DNA of 64,000 bases from Panopea generosa. Taxonomy: Eukaryota > Mollusca > Bivalvia > Adapedonta > Hiatellidae. The stretch covers positions 10,628,995 to 10,692,994 of the forward strand of contig CM055905.1 of the NCBI GenBank assembly GCA_029582155.1, in the 5' to 3' direction. Positions 1 to 11,377 of the stretch are shown piece after piece (positions within the stretch are counted from its first letter, which is position 1; each line of letters starts with the position of its first letter). The notes below the pieces were generated by a model, which saw nothing but the letters and a program-made list of their open reading frames with translations, did no database searches and was not told the DNA's origin. The translations under genes were made by a program, and so were the position numbers.

Positions 1-783
1 TAAACTCTGATAAATAATTGTTAGAACATGATCTTAACAGTATTATGCTTTATTAACAAGTTTGAGAAAGCCTTAAAAGTGTAATAAAAATGAGGCATAG
101 CTAAACCCAGTCCAAAATCTTTATGCCAGTTTGTTTCAACATCACACACAAGCATATGCATGCTTCTAAACATAGTTCAAACAAAGTCCCCATCTCAGAT
201 CTTAACAAACACATTTCTGCTAAAAACCCAACCATACTAAAAACATGTCTTAACCTCCTCGCCTCTCAAAGTATTTTGGCTTAAAACATCTAACTTGCAC
301 TATTGAAGGCCTCGCTAAAATCCTATACAGTCACACCTGGACCATAAAAAATACATAAGTCAGGTTCGCACATCTCTGAATGTGGACAATTTGCCTATCA
401 ACATGTAAAAGTCTCTGAATTGATCACTTTGTCACTCGCTAATTGAATACACCCAGCCACGAGGAGTACCATATATATATTAACATGACGTTTGTATTTG
501 GTGATTACGCTTTATATTGTTTTACAAATACTGTCGCAAATCATCAGGACATCTCATAGAGTGACCATTTTTAGCTTTCTTGCAAAAGTTATATAGATAT
601 CCAATCATGGTTCCAATATTAAACCTATTAAACTAATTTGATAAAACAATGATAATTTCTGAGTGAGCGACTATAATACAAGTTACTTGTGGAATGAAGA
701 TGGTTCTACTCAGATCTGTTCTAGAGACTTAGATATTTCTCCTCCAATAAAACTGGTTGCCATATACAGAACCTGTTAATGTG
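1..783. other. AT-rich non-coding DNA
   Basis: No coding pattern, tRNA-like head or tandem repeat is visible on either strand. The piggyBac-type element begins immediately after it. Confidence 0.5.
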
Positions 784-980
784 TTAACCCTTTACTTCAT
801 ATAGACTGCCTTTGGACACCTCTAATATAGAAGGCTTTTGAATTATTGGGTGAATTATGTTTATATTAACTGACAGAGTGGAAAACAGTGCAGAAAGTGT
901 TCTGAACTCTTCCTGCACTGTTTTCAAAGGCCTTCTGTGATTGGTGCGGGAAAATGTATATCTATGGAGTAAAGGGTTAA
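784..980. mobile_element. piggyBac-type MITE with TTAA duplications
   Basis: The element is flanked by TTAA at 784-787 and 977-980. Its ends read CCCTTTACTTCATA at the left and, reverse-complemented, CCCTTTACTCCATA at the right. TTAA target sites and termini starting CCC are the hallmarks of piggyBac elements. The 189-bp body carries no transposase. Inside is a strong nested inverted repeat: GAAAACAGTGCAG (881-893) pairs exactly with 913-925, and an outer pair around 830-843 and 924-936 (GAAGGC...TTCAAAGGCCTTC) extends it. The short minus-strand open frame crossing it looks incidental. Assignment to piggyBac rests on the target site and the terminal bases only. Confidence 0.75.
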
Positions 981-1189
981 AAATGGAGATATACTGCATT
1001 CATGACACAATGAAACAGTCCGGGTGATTACCGATTTAGGAGCTGGATAGCGGTACTCCACCCATGGAGGTAACACAAGAGTCCGGTCCAAACCTTTTGC
1101 AAATGCCAGAGCACCAAGGAAGTGGTCTCCTTGATTCCCAAATCTCCCTAAAAATACAAATGATCATTACTTGTTTTATACATAAGCTG

Positions 1190-1420
1190 TAATCATGGAC
1201 ACATACATTTGTAAGCAACTACCTGAGGCACATAAGCAGTTAATGTTGGCACTGTTGACACATTAACAGTTACCTGACTGAAGTACTTTAATAGTAACCA
1301 GCGGATACACAAACAGTAACCATGGCCACATAAACAGTTACCTATGGCAACAAAAACAGTAACCATGGCCATATAAATAGTAACCATGACGGCCACATAA
1401 ACAGTTATCATACATTAATA
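1190..1420. repeat. Degenerate ~24-bp minisatellite (CAGTAACCATGG type)
   Basis: The unit is approximately CAGTAACCATGGCCACATAA with an alternating ACAGTTACC half. It is badly decayed at the left end. A related array lies at 2105-2580. The units contain half-sites resembling the RFX X-box; one stretch at 1337-1351 fits the loose consensus exactly. Confidence 0.7.
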
Positions 1421-2104
1421 TTTACCAGACACACACATAGTCACTATGCTCCTCTTTCGCTACTGATCGCATTTTCTGCAATTTGTGATTTTTGATTACT
1501 AATTCCAAACAAGAGCTGTCAGAAGACAACAAAGCTTGCCTATTGGAAGGCAGACACCAAAACTTAAAAGCAACTACACGCAAAAGTTTTACCTAGGGTG
1601 TCTACAGACGACGCCAACATTCGTCTCGGCAAGCTAAAAAGAAATTTCCAGTAGTGCTTTTCGTAAATTGTGTGAAACTGTTATGAGAGAAAACAGTTTG
1701 CAAATCAACAGTATCCCAGTCTCTGCTTTTACAGTCACTTTTAATTAAAATGCAATGTGGCATAATCACCTAATTTACCCATGATCAGGTCACAGATGTG
1801 CATGTGTCTGATCCAACAATTTTAATATGTCTGATCCTATTTCGGAAAAAAAATGTATAGAAATACCTTCATTTACTAAATTTGAAAAATACTTTGATGA
1901 AAAGGAATTTTTGTTCTAATAACAATGTGGATGAATACAATAACATTTTTAATCATTCATATTTACAAACAATATTAAATAAGACAAAAGGAAAAATGAC
2001 AAAAGGAAAAACTAGTTCAATGACTAAAGATAATTCTTAATTGCTAAAGAAAAATATGGAATTTTAGCGACTTCTGCAAAAAGAAATTTTGATAAGGAGT
2101 TTGC
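1421..2104. other. Non-coding spacer between two related minisatellites
   Basis: AT-rich sequence without a recognisable gene or repeat. Confidence 0.45.
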
Positions 2105-2580
2105 TGAGCCTTGGACACATACACTGCTGCAATGACAAGTTACAGTTACTATGACCACATGAACAAGTACTATGGCAACACAAACAGTTACAATACCTCA
2201 ATAGTTACCATAGCAAACATCATAAATAGCATTTACCAAAGCTACACACATGGTTACCATAATCATACAATGGTCACACAAAACAGTGATTTGGGCCACA
2301 AAAATGGTAACCATGGGCATGCAAATGGTTACCATGGCAGCACAAAAAGTTATTATGACCATACAAATGGTAACCACGGCCACACATATGGTAACCATGG
2401 CCAAACAAACAGTTACTATGGTCACACAATCAGTAACAATACACATACAAACAGTAACCATTAATAACACATTAATCATTACAAAGACAACACAACAGCC
2501 ACACATTAATCATTACCATGACAATACAATAGCCACACATTTATCATAACAATGACAACACTGTAGCCATGGTCACATGA
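2105..2580. repeat. Degenerate ~24-bp minisatellite, second block
   Basis: This is the same unit type as at 1190-1420: GTAACCATGG alternating with ACAGTTAC and CACACAAA. Period and phase drift, and copies differ by many substitutions. Open frames exist on both strands (for example 117 residues on +, rich in Y, N, H, G and T), but their composition is just the translated repeat. A near-consensus X-box-like site is at 2328-2341. Confidence 0.75.
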
Positions 2581-2959
2581 CGAATCTTCATAGGGTCTTC
2601 ATGAAAGTGATTGGGCCTGCGGTGCTTACGTGAAGCTGTGCCGGTGGCTATACAACTGTTTCCACAGACAGATACATCTATATATGGATCAGTCACTTAC
2701 CCATACAGGGACAATACATGACATATCCTTTAGGATCAATATCCACACATGTTGCCATGGTCACCAGCATTGTCAGGACAACAAACATTGCCTCCATCTT
2801 CTGTATACTATGTAAGGACGACCTTCCCATATATATTCTGAAGTAAGATATGTATTAATCACTGAAATAATAAAAATTATCATGGTAAGAATGTGTCAAA
2901 GCAGAAACTTTGATATAATTGTCACAATGTACACATAACCTGTAAGGACAGAAATATGT

Positions 2960-3065
2960 GACAGCAGTCTGGCTAGTTCAGTTGATCTTCACCTTTTCAG
3001 CAAAAGGTCCTGGGTTCAAGTCCCAAACTGGCTGCATGTTATTCTGGTCCTGTTATATTTGTGCC
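2960..3065 (+). repeat. tRNA-like SINE head
   Basis: A box-A-like CTGGCTAGTTCAG and a box-B-like GGTTCAAGTCCC are spaced as in a tRNA gene, ending in a pairing CTGGC/ACTGGC arm. A second degenerate B-box-like stretch (GGGTTTGAGTCTC) follows near 3190. There is no CCA-ready acceptor stem, so this is a tRNA-derived repeat rather than a working tRNA gene. Confidence 0.5.
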
Positions 3066-3292
3066 CAACAAAGAACTGTGACGTATAATGTATTCCGAGA
3101 AACATTCACATGATTCTCTGTTCTCTATGGTAATTCAGGGATGAACACAGTGTGTACCCAAACTGTTTTGAGAAAAATGTATGTAAGGTCCCGGGTTTGA
3201 GTCTCATACTGGCACCATATTTTTCTCGTCCCATTACATAACAAACCATATAATAAATAAATCACTGATTAATAAGTTCAGTGACATTTTCA

Positions 3293-6200
3293 CTTGCACG
3301 GTGGTGGAACTATTTAAAAGATGTGTAACACTTAAGGATGAGGAAGGTGGTGGAACTATTTAAAGATGCATAACACTTGAGGATGAGGAAGGTGGTGGCA
3401 CTATTTAAAAGATGCAAAACACATTAGGATGAGGAAGGTGGTTGAACCATTTAAAATATGCGTAACACTTGAGGATGATGGTAGAACTATTTAAAAGATG
3501 CATAACACTTGAGGACAGTGGTTGAACTATTTAAAAGATGAGTAACACTTGAGGATGGTGGTGGAACTTTTTAAAAGATGTGTAACACTTGAGGATGGTG
3601 GTGGAACTATTTAAAAGATGCATAACACTTGAGGACAGTGGTTGAACTATTTAAAAGATGAGTAACACTTGAGGATGGTGGTGGAACTTTTTAAAAGATG
3701 TGTAACACTTGAGGATGGTGGTGGAACTATTTAAAAGATGAGTAACACTTGAGGATGGTGGTGGAACTATTCAAAAGATGCATAACACTTGAGGATAATG
3801 GTGGAACTATTTAAAAGATGCGTAACACTTGAGGATGAGGATGGTGGTGGAACTATTTAAAAGATGCATAACACTTGAGGATGATGGTGGAACTATTTAA
3901 AAGATGTATAACACTTGAGGATGGTGGTGGAACTATTTAAAAGATTTGTAACACTTGAGGACGGTTGTTGAACTATTTAAAAGATGAGTAACACTTGAGG
4001 ATGGTGGCGGAACTATTTAAAAGATGCATAACACTTGAGGATGAGGATGGTGGTGGAACTATTTAAAAGATGCATAACACTTGAGGATGATGGTGGAACT
4101 ATTTAAAAGATGCATAACACTTGAGAATGGTGGTGGAACTATTTAAAAGATGCGTAACACTTGAGGACTGGTGGTTGAACTATTTAAAAGATGAGTAACA
4201 CTTAAAGATGGTGGTGGAACTATTTAAAAGATGCATAACACTTGAGGATGAGGATGGTGGTGGAACTATTTAAAAGATGCATAACACGTGAGGATGATGG
4301 TGGAACTATTTAAAAGATGCATAACACTTGAGAATGGTGGTGGAACTATTTAAAAGATGCGTAACACTTGAGGACGGTGGTGGAACTATTTAAAAGATGC
4401 ATAACACGTCAGAATGGTGGTTGAACTATTTAAAAGATGCGTAACACTTGAGGACAGGTGGTTGAACTATTTAAAAGATGAGTAACACTTGAAGATGGTG
4501 GTGGAACTTTTTAAAAGATGCATAACACTTGAGAATGGCGGTGGAACTATTTAAAAGATAAGTAACACTTGAGGATGGTGATGGAACTATTTAAAAGATG
4601 CATAACACTTGAGGATGAGGATGGTGGTGGAACTATTTAAAAGATGCATAACACTTGAGGATGAGGATGGTGGTGGAACTATTTGAAAGAAGCAAAACAC
4701 TTAAGGATGAGGAAGGACACTTAAGGATGAGGAAGGTGGTGGAACCATTTAAAAGATGCGTAACACTTGAGGATGATAGTAGAACTATTTAAAAGATGCG
4801 TAACACTTGAGGATGAGGATGGTAATGGAACTTTTTAAAAGATTAGAAACACTTGAGGATGGTGGTGGAACTATTTGAAAGATGAGTAACACTTGAGAAT
4901 GGTGGTGGAACTATTTAAAAGCTGCATAACACTTGAGGATGAGGATGGTGGTGGAACTATTCAAAAGATTAGTAGCACTTGAGGATGGTGGTGGAACTAT
5001 TTAAAAGATGAGTAACACTTGTGGACAGTGGTGGAACTATTTAAAAGGTAAGTAACACGTGAGAATGGTGATGGAACTATTTAAAAGATGAGTAACACTT
5101 GTGGATGGTGGTGGAACTATTTAAAAGATGAGTAACACTTGTGGACAGTGGTGGAACTATTTAAAAGATGAGTAACACTTGAGGATGGTGGTGGAACTAT
5201 TTAAAAGATGAGTAACACTTGAAGATAGTGGTGGAACTATTTAAAAGATGAGTAACACTTGTGGATGGTGGTGGAACTATTTTAAAGATGAGTAACACTT
5301 GTGGACAGTGGTGGAACTATTTAAAAGATGAGTAACACTTGAGGATGGTGGTGGAACTATTTAAAAGATGAGTAACACTTGAGGATGGTGGCAGAACTAT
5401 TTTAAAGGTGAGTAACACTTAAGGATGGTGGTGGAACTATTTAAAAGATGAGTAACACTTATGGACAGTGGTGGAACTATTTAAAAGATGAGTAACACTT
5501 GAGGATGGTGGTGGAACTATTTAAAAGATGAGTAACACTTGTGGATGGTGGTGGAACTATTTAAAAGATGAGTAACACTTGTGGACAGTGGTGGAACTAT
5601 TTAAAAGATGAGTAACACTTGTGGACAGTGGTGGAACTATTTAAAAGATGAGTAACACTTGTGGACAGTGGTGGAACTATTTAAAAGATGAGTAACACTT
5701 GAGGATGGTGGTGGAACTATTTAAAAGATGAGTAACACTTGAAGATAGTGGTGGAACTATTTAAAAGATGAGTAACACTTGAAGATAGTGGTGGAACTAT
5801 TTAAAAGATGAGTAACACTTGTGGATGGTGGTGGAACTATTTAAAAGATGAGTAACACTTGTGGACAGTGGTGGAACTATTTAAAAGATGAGTAACACTT
5901 GAGGATGGTGGTGGAACTATTTAAAAGATGAGTAACACTTGAAGATAGTGGTGGAACTATTTAAAAGATGAGTAACACTTGTGGATGGTGGTGGAACTAT
6001 TTTAAAGATGAGTAACACGTGAGAATGGTGATGGAACTATTTAAAAGATGCATAACACTTGTGGATGGTGGTGGAACTATTTAAAAGATGAGTAACACTT
6101 GTGGACAGTGGTGGAACTATTTAAAAGATGAGTAACACTTGAGGATGGTGGTGGAACTATTTAAAAGATGAGTAACACTTGAAGATAGTGGTGGAACTAT

Positions 6201-6770
6201 TTAAAAGATGAGTAACACTTGTGGATGGTGGTGGAACTATTTAAAAGATGAGTAACACTTGTGGACAGTGGTGGAACTATTTAAAAGATGAGTAACACTT
6301 GAGGATGGTGGTGGAACTATTTAAAAGATGAGTAACACTTGAAGATAGTGGTGGAAATATTTAAAAGATGAGTAACACTTGTGGATGGTGGTGGAACTAT
6401 TTTAAAGATGAGTAACACGTGAGAATGGTGATGGAACTATTTAAAAGATGAGTAACACTTGTGGATGGTGGTGGAACTATTTAAAAGATGAGTAACACTT
6501 GTGGACAGTGGTGGAACTATTTAAAAGATGAGTAACACTTGAGGATGGTGGTGGAACTATTTAAAAGATGAGTAACACTTGAAGATAGTGGTGGAACTAT
6601 TTAAAAGATGAGTAACACTTGTGGATGGTGGTGGAACTATTTTAAAGATGAGTAACACTTGAGAATGGTGGTGGAACAATTTAAAAGATGAGTAACACTT
6701 GAGAATGGTGGTGGAACTATTTAAAAGATGCATAACACTCTAGGATGAGGATGGTGGTGGAACTATTTAA
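3293..6770. repeat. Large 40-bp minisatellite (~87 copies)
   Basis: The unit is about GTGGTGGAACTATTTAAAAG followed by ATGAGTAACACTTGAGGATG. In the first half unit lengths vary (about 38-46 bp, through GAGGAT insertions). From about 5060 to 6700 the period is an exact 40 bp, and variant units recur in a fixed order, a higher-order repeat. Because 40 is not a multiple of 3 no long open frame arises. No protein or RNA role can be supported. Confidence 0.97.
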
Positions 6771-7409
6771 ACGTCTATGTCTCTGCTGTAGCTAATACAC
6801 ATGGTATACGAGGGGTTACCAACCAATTTAATAAAATCCATATTTATACAAGTACATCACTATATTTTGCACAACTTTAGTACTTGGTGTATTTGTCATT
6901 GATGTAAGTAGTTTTAGTATATTCCTTATGTCAGTAATAATGTTATGGTATCCAAAGCAACATGCATACATGATTAGTGCCGCAGCTCAAAATGTTGAAC
7001 AATTCGACAGATAAATATGTGAAAAATAACAATCATTTCCTCGTAAAACTCGTGTTAAATAATACAGTATTGAGGACACGTCACCAATGTCTGCATGTGT
7101 CATTCCTGCATTGCGCGCAGGTGTTACGAGTTAAAAAAAAACTAACATTGAAAAGGTCTAATTAATATGCAAATAGTGGAGCTGATAAAAAGGCTGAAAC
7201 AATGAGCAGAGATACAGCGTGTGTCAATATTAGCAAAACACTTATTCAGACCATAGGTATGCATAGTAAAGCTCCGAGGAAGTTATTTGTACTGCATTTT
7301 GTAGTCTACAAATGACACAAACTGTACAGTTGGGAATGAGAAACAAAAATGGAAGATAACAGGTGTAATGTGTCAAAATTGTGCAAAGTCACGTCAACAT
7401 AGTAAAAAG
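6771..7409. other. Non-coding, possibly the 3' part of the mariner relic
   Basis: No gene is recognised. The sequence lies beyond the C-terminal end of the minus-strand mariner transposase remnant. I could not find the partner of that element's 5' terminal sequence here. Confidence 0.4.
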
Positions 7410-8665
7410 TGCCTCAATAAGGGTCGCTGTAATACAATTCATGAACTATGCTGTGAACTAAGTATAGGTTACAATACATTGCACCTTTACATCCTAGATA
7501 TCCATGACATGAATGCTGCAGAGTAATCTTCCCTTGATATATTCTACAGAAACTGATACACAGCACTGCCAAGAGCACTTTTGGATGCCCAGCAAGCATC
7601 TTTTCCAGTACAGGAAAAATAAAGAAGTCACAGGAACTCCGGATCTGGTGAGTATGGAGAGTGCTGCAATTGTTCGACTTGTTGATCCCACAGAACTTGC
7701 TGCACAAACTTTCTCTTGTGTGCAGATGCATTGTCATGGATAAAACAGATACTCCTCAAACCAGTTCATGGGCGAAGTTTAACGCAATGTTTTCTCACTG
7801 ATTTCAATACCCTATCTCTATAAAACTTTCTAGTAACAGATCTGCCAGAAAGCACTGTGTATTTGCACAACAGGACCTTTGGAATTGAAGAAAATCGCGA
7901 ATAGAACACGTTTAGAACTTTGAGTTCGTTTTGCTATAATCGGTCTTTCCTGTCCTTTTCCTTATAATAGCCACTGTTTGTTATTTGCCTGTCTTCAAGG
8001 TTTGATATACCAGATCCACGTTTCATCACCTTTGAGGAGCTCATTTAGTCTTCTTTCATCAGTGTTATTGTACACTTTCAAAAGATCTATGCAACAATTC
8101 ATCCATTGAGCTTTTTTGCTTTTTGATCAAGACAGTGGGGTAACCACCGTGCACATACCTTTGATAATTGTAAGTGTTTTGTTAGTATTTCATGAACACT
8201 TCCCAATGAAATACCCACTGATGCTGATGATCTGAAAAACTGTATAGCCTGAATCTTCTGCTACCATGACATCTACAGCAGCAATGGTCTTAGAAGACAA
8301 TGAAGTTTTGGGCTGCCCTACATGAGGTAACTCCAGGACTCTAGATTTTCCCTTATCAAATACATTTACCAACCTATAAACAGTAGCTTTGGAAGGAGAA
8401 GAATCACCATGAACATTTTTAACTTCTTGCAGAATCTGTTTAACTGGTATATTGAAAGCACTATGCATCTTAATGTAAGACCTTTATATTTCCTTCTTTT
8501 CGGCAGGCTTCATGCTTACAAAAATAGTGTCAGTGTATACAAGTGTGCTGTGTTAAAATGCTTATAACTTTGCGATGAACATAGTTATTGAAACAACCTA
8601 CAAGTTCATGGAAACTTTGTGCTCATACCTGCAAGCGAGTTAGTCTCAAAACTTTTTGAATACCC
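7410..8665 (-). pseudogene. Degenerate mariner-type transposase
   Basis: Read on the minus strand from ATG at 8513, the product begins MKPAEKKEI and hits a stop at residue 10. It then continues as a paired helix-turn-helix region (8468-8190) with LPHVGQPKTS, matching the GRP-like linker of mariner transposases. The downstream stretch reads GSVHEILTKHLQLSKVCARW. Catalytic-site remnants follow in order: GDETW at 8030-8016, HDNASAH from 7738, and SPDP...CDFFIF near 7645-7615. The second and third D are about 105 bp apart, fitting DD34D. At least three frame changes or stops break it, so it is inactive. The 5' end near 8665 reads GTATTCAAAAAGTTTTGAGA on the minus strand and may be the terminal repeat; the other end was not found. 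Confidence 0.85.
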
Positions 8666-8666
8666 A

Positions 8667-9071
8667 TCATAAATGTTATATAAATACATGAAGTGTTTTA
8701 TAATTATAACAAAAGGAATTATACACAAAATCACATTCAAGCCATCAAACGGAATAATGTATTTAACTGAACATATAACGATTTTAAAAACTTTTTTTGT
8801 AAGAATTACCTGGATAACAGTAACAGTAATTAATGCCTTAAATTTTGTCTACAGAGATGCAACATGTTTTTTCATCATTTTGGAAGAAGAGAAACCATGC
8901 TGTAACTATTATGGCACCAATTTGTGACCTGTGCTGGGGAAAAAAAACCTTTTGAATGTTGCTTTTCATTCCGTTCAAATAAATACACTTCTTTTCCTTT
9001 CTATTTTTCACTACAGTATTAAAACACTGTGTGTTTGATATTCCCAAAATGATCTCATCACATACAGAACA
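8667..9071. other. AT-rich non-coding DNA
   Basis: Overlapping small open frames on both strands show no family resemblance and end in low-complexity sequence. Confidence 0.4.
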
Positions 9072-9696
9072 TACCGTATATTCCATTATTAACGCCCCTG
9101 GGGGTGTTACATTTTACAAGGTGGGGGCGTTTATTAAAGATAAAAAAAAGCAAATTTAACCCATTGTTTTTTTTCTCATTTTTATAAATGGTTAACTTCC
9201 GATTCTCACACTTTTTTTCGAAACAAGTTAAAAACAATTATACGGTAGGCTGGAGCCATGCTTTACATCAATTACGGTATCGTATTGATATTTCTTGCTC
9301 TCGAAATTTCGCAGCTGACAGCTTTGATGTTTTCCGACCAATATTACATCATATATATTTCTTAAAACCTACTGATCATGTCTACATGATCTTGCGAACG
9401 TCAGCTCTCGAAGTGAACTTTTTTTGAGCGAATCATCTGCTGATGAGATGATGAGACAGATTATGACAGTCTTGGACATTGACTCTTATACTTTGACAAC
9501 AGTGTATAGAACTAAAATGTATGTTTAGTGTTTAATTGGTATTACTAACATATGATTTTTATGTGAGTTTGTGGTTTTTAAGTATCTTGATTTAAGTAAT
9601 TTTCAATTAGAAAGGTACGTTTTATTTTTTAATTTTCCAGAAAAATAGGTGGGGGGCGTTTATTAGAGGGGGGAGTTAATAAGGGAATATACGGTA
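9072..9696. mobile_element. MITE with TA target duplication and GC-rich subterminal blocks
   Basis: The left end reads TA CCGTATATTCCATTATTA (9072-9091). The right end, reverse-complemented, reads TA CCGTATATTCCCTTATTA (9696-9677). Both ends continue into a G/C-rich block containing GGGGGCGTTTATTA in the same orientation at each side (9123-9136 and 9652-9665), on top of the inverted terminal match. The body is 621 bp without a transposase. A TA duplication fits Tc1/mariner, and some ISL2EU-type elements also use two-base duplications; the superfamily is left open. Confidence 0.75.
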
Positions 9697-9750
9697 ATGA
9701 GAACTTTACGTGTGGATGCTTTGATAAAGGCGATATGTGTCACATGATAT

Positions 9751-10370
9751 CAGGGCCGTAGCCACACTGAGGCAAACAGAGGCACTTGCCTCCTGTAGAA
9801 TTTGTAGATGTTTGAATTTTTTAACTAGTGTTTTTGCACAAAAAAAAAGTTATCCCCAAAATGAGAATTGCTCTTGCAACAAAATGTAATATCCTTCACA
9901 TATCATATGTTCATATGGTTTAAATACAATGTTTATATATATATAAAAAATTCTTACTAGATCTACTAAGAGTTGATATGTACAAGTATGTAAAAAATAA
10001 CTAAAATCTACCATTGTATATTCAATATAATGGTGTAAGTCATGGGCAACTGTATAAAATGCAGTTGATTTTATCAATTTGAAAGACTTAAAATGTATTT
10101 CTGATGTCAGTAAAACACAGGTAATGCATTCTAGGAGCTCAAAGTTTTGTAGGGGAACATGTCCACGGACACCTCTAGCATGGTTTGGTTCATGCTAGTG
10201 CGACATATTGCACATCTCTAAAGAGACTTTTAAAGATTTTTTATTATGTGTCATTCAAGTTATAGACAGCAGATCGGATATCCAAATAATAAAAAAGCTG
10301 TCCATTCACGCCTTATTTAATCAGGCTAGGCTTGTGCCTCTTGTAAAATCAAACTTTGGCTACGGCCCTG
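9751..10370. mobile_element. hAT-like MITE, 5-bp duplication GATAT
   Basis: A perfect 13-bp terminal inverted repeat is present: CAGGGCCGTAGCC at 9751 and its complement ending at 10370. It is flanked by GATAT on both sides (9746-9750 and 10371-10375). Similarity continues inward, with GAGGCA(C/A) followed by GCCT near each end. CAG-start termini with an inner CGTAGC are typical of hAT-type ends, but classical hAT duplications are 8 bp. The 620-bp interior has no transposase and only two trivial open frames. Confidence 0.82.
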
Positions 10371-10442
10371 GATATAATAATTTAATGGCCAATCTTTCAC
10401 TTGATTTACTTTAAAGGAGCATAGTTCATAGTCGCAACATAT

Positions 10443-10598
10443 TATAATAGTTTTACATTAGACTGATAATCGAGCAGAAACTTTGTATCATTTGTAATAG
10501 TTTTACATTAGACTGGTAATCGAGCAGAAACTTTGTATCATTTGTATTAGTTTTACATTAGACTGGTAATCACGCAGACACTTTGTATCATTTGTATC
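10443..10598. repeat. Three tandem copies of a 50-bp unit
   Basis: The unit starts TTTTACATTAGACTG at 10451, 10501 and 10551. Copies differ at only a few positions, so the duplication is recent. Confidence 0.92.
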
Positions 10599-10693
10599 AA
10601 GTACTTTATAGAAAAGACTTTTAGAAAATCCAAGTTTTCGCACTTTTAAAACACTCTTTCCAATGTTTCCTAAAACATTCCTTAATTTTCCCA

Positions 10694-10980
10694 GATGAGC
10701 AAGAAAACTATTATAATCTGTAAATGTTCAGTTGCTGCATCATCTTGCTCAACTCAGATTTTCAAAAAAATTTCAACAGAGGTTAAAAAAGTTAGAACCC
10801 CACCACCAATCAGAGTTATCTGGTTATTCCACGCCACCCAACGTCCTCCACCGTCTACTCCAGAAACGATTGGACACGATGGGATTTAAAGCAGTTGGTC
10901 CCGTGCACAGGCAATATCATACTATAGCTGTTGGAGAACTATATATAGCAAATTATTATAGTAAGATAAGACCAGTGTGT
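10694..10980 (+). other. Possible fragment of a coding exon, unrecognised
   Basis: A stretch with acceptor-like TTTTCCCAG before 10694 and donor-like GTGAGTTA from 10981 contains two overlapping open frames. The one from 10732 has a charged, helix-like segment (FQQRLKKLEPHHQSELSGY). Neither frame is open across the whole interval from the acceptor, and no family is recognised. It could equally be chance. Confidence 0.15.
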
Positions 10981-10995
10981 GGTGAGTTATTCGGA

Positions 10996-11090
10996 ACCTG
11001 GACAATCCGGCCCCACTCCAAAACGGCCATGGAGAATCCGGCCCCTGGACAATCCGGCCCCATTTAGCATGGTCAATCCGGCCCCACTTT
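10996..11090. repeat. Short clustered repeat of AATCCGGCCCC
   Basis: The phrase AATCCGGCCCC occurs four times within about 90 bp, separated by CATGG-containing linkers. The block is GC-rich against AT-rich surroundings. It may be the edge of a repeat element, but no partner was found. Confidence 0.6.
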
Positions 11091-11234
11091 TTATTTCTAT
11101 TTTATATAGCAAATTAAAGGTAAACTTGATTACTCGGGGTTGTGCATTGTGCAAACTGTGCTGCATTCTATTTTAATCGAAGAAGTAGACGATAGTTTTT
11201 GTGTTTTTTTTATTATCTTTTTCTTTGATTTTAA

Positions 11235-11235
11235 T

Positions 11236-11283
<48 letters not shown>

Positions 11284-11321
11284 GAGAGAGAGAGAGTTTT
11301 TCTTGTAAATATCTTTGATTT

Positions 11322-11373
<52 letters not shown>
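11235..11373. repeat. (AG)n microsatellite in two blocks
   Basis: Two AG tracts are separated by a short spacer, and each is preceded by TCTTTGATTTTAATG, so the tract plus its leader was duplicated. Low-complexity open frames on both strands arise from it. Confidence 0.97.

Positions 11374-11377
<4 letters not shown>

Noticed and set aside
3293-6770. CRISPR-like direct repeat array
   Set aside because: There are no unique spacers; the 40-bp unit is contiguous and the context is eukaryotic.
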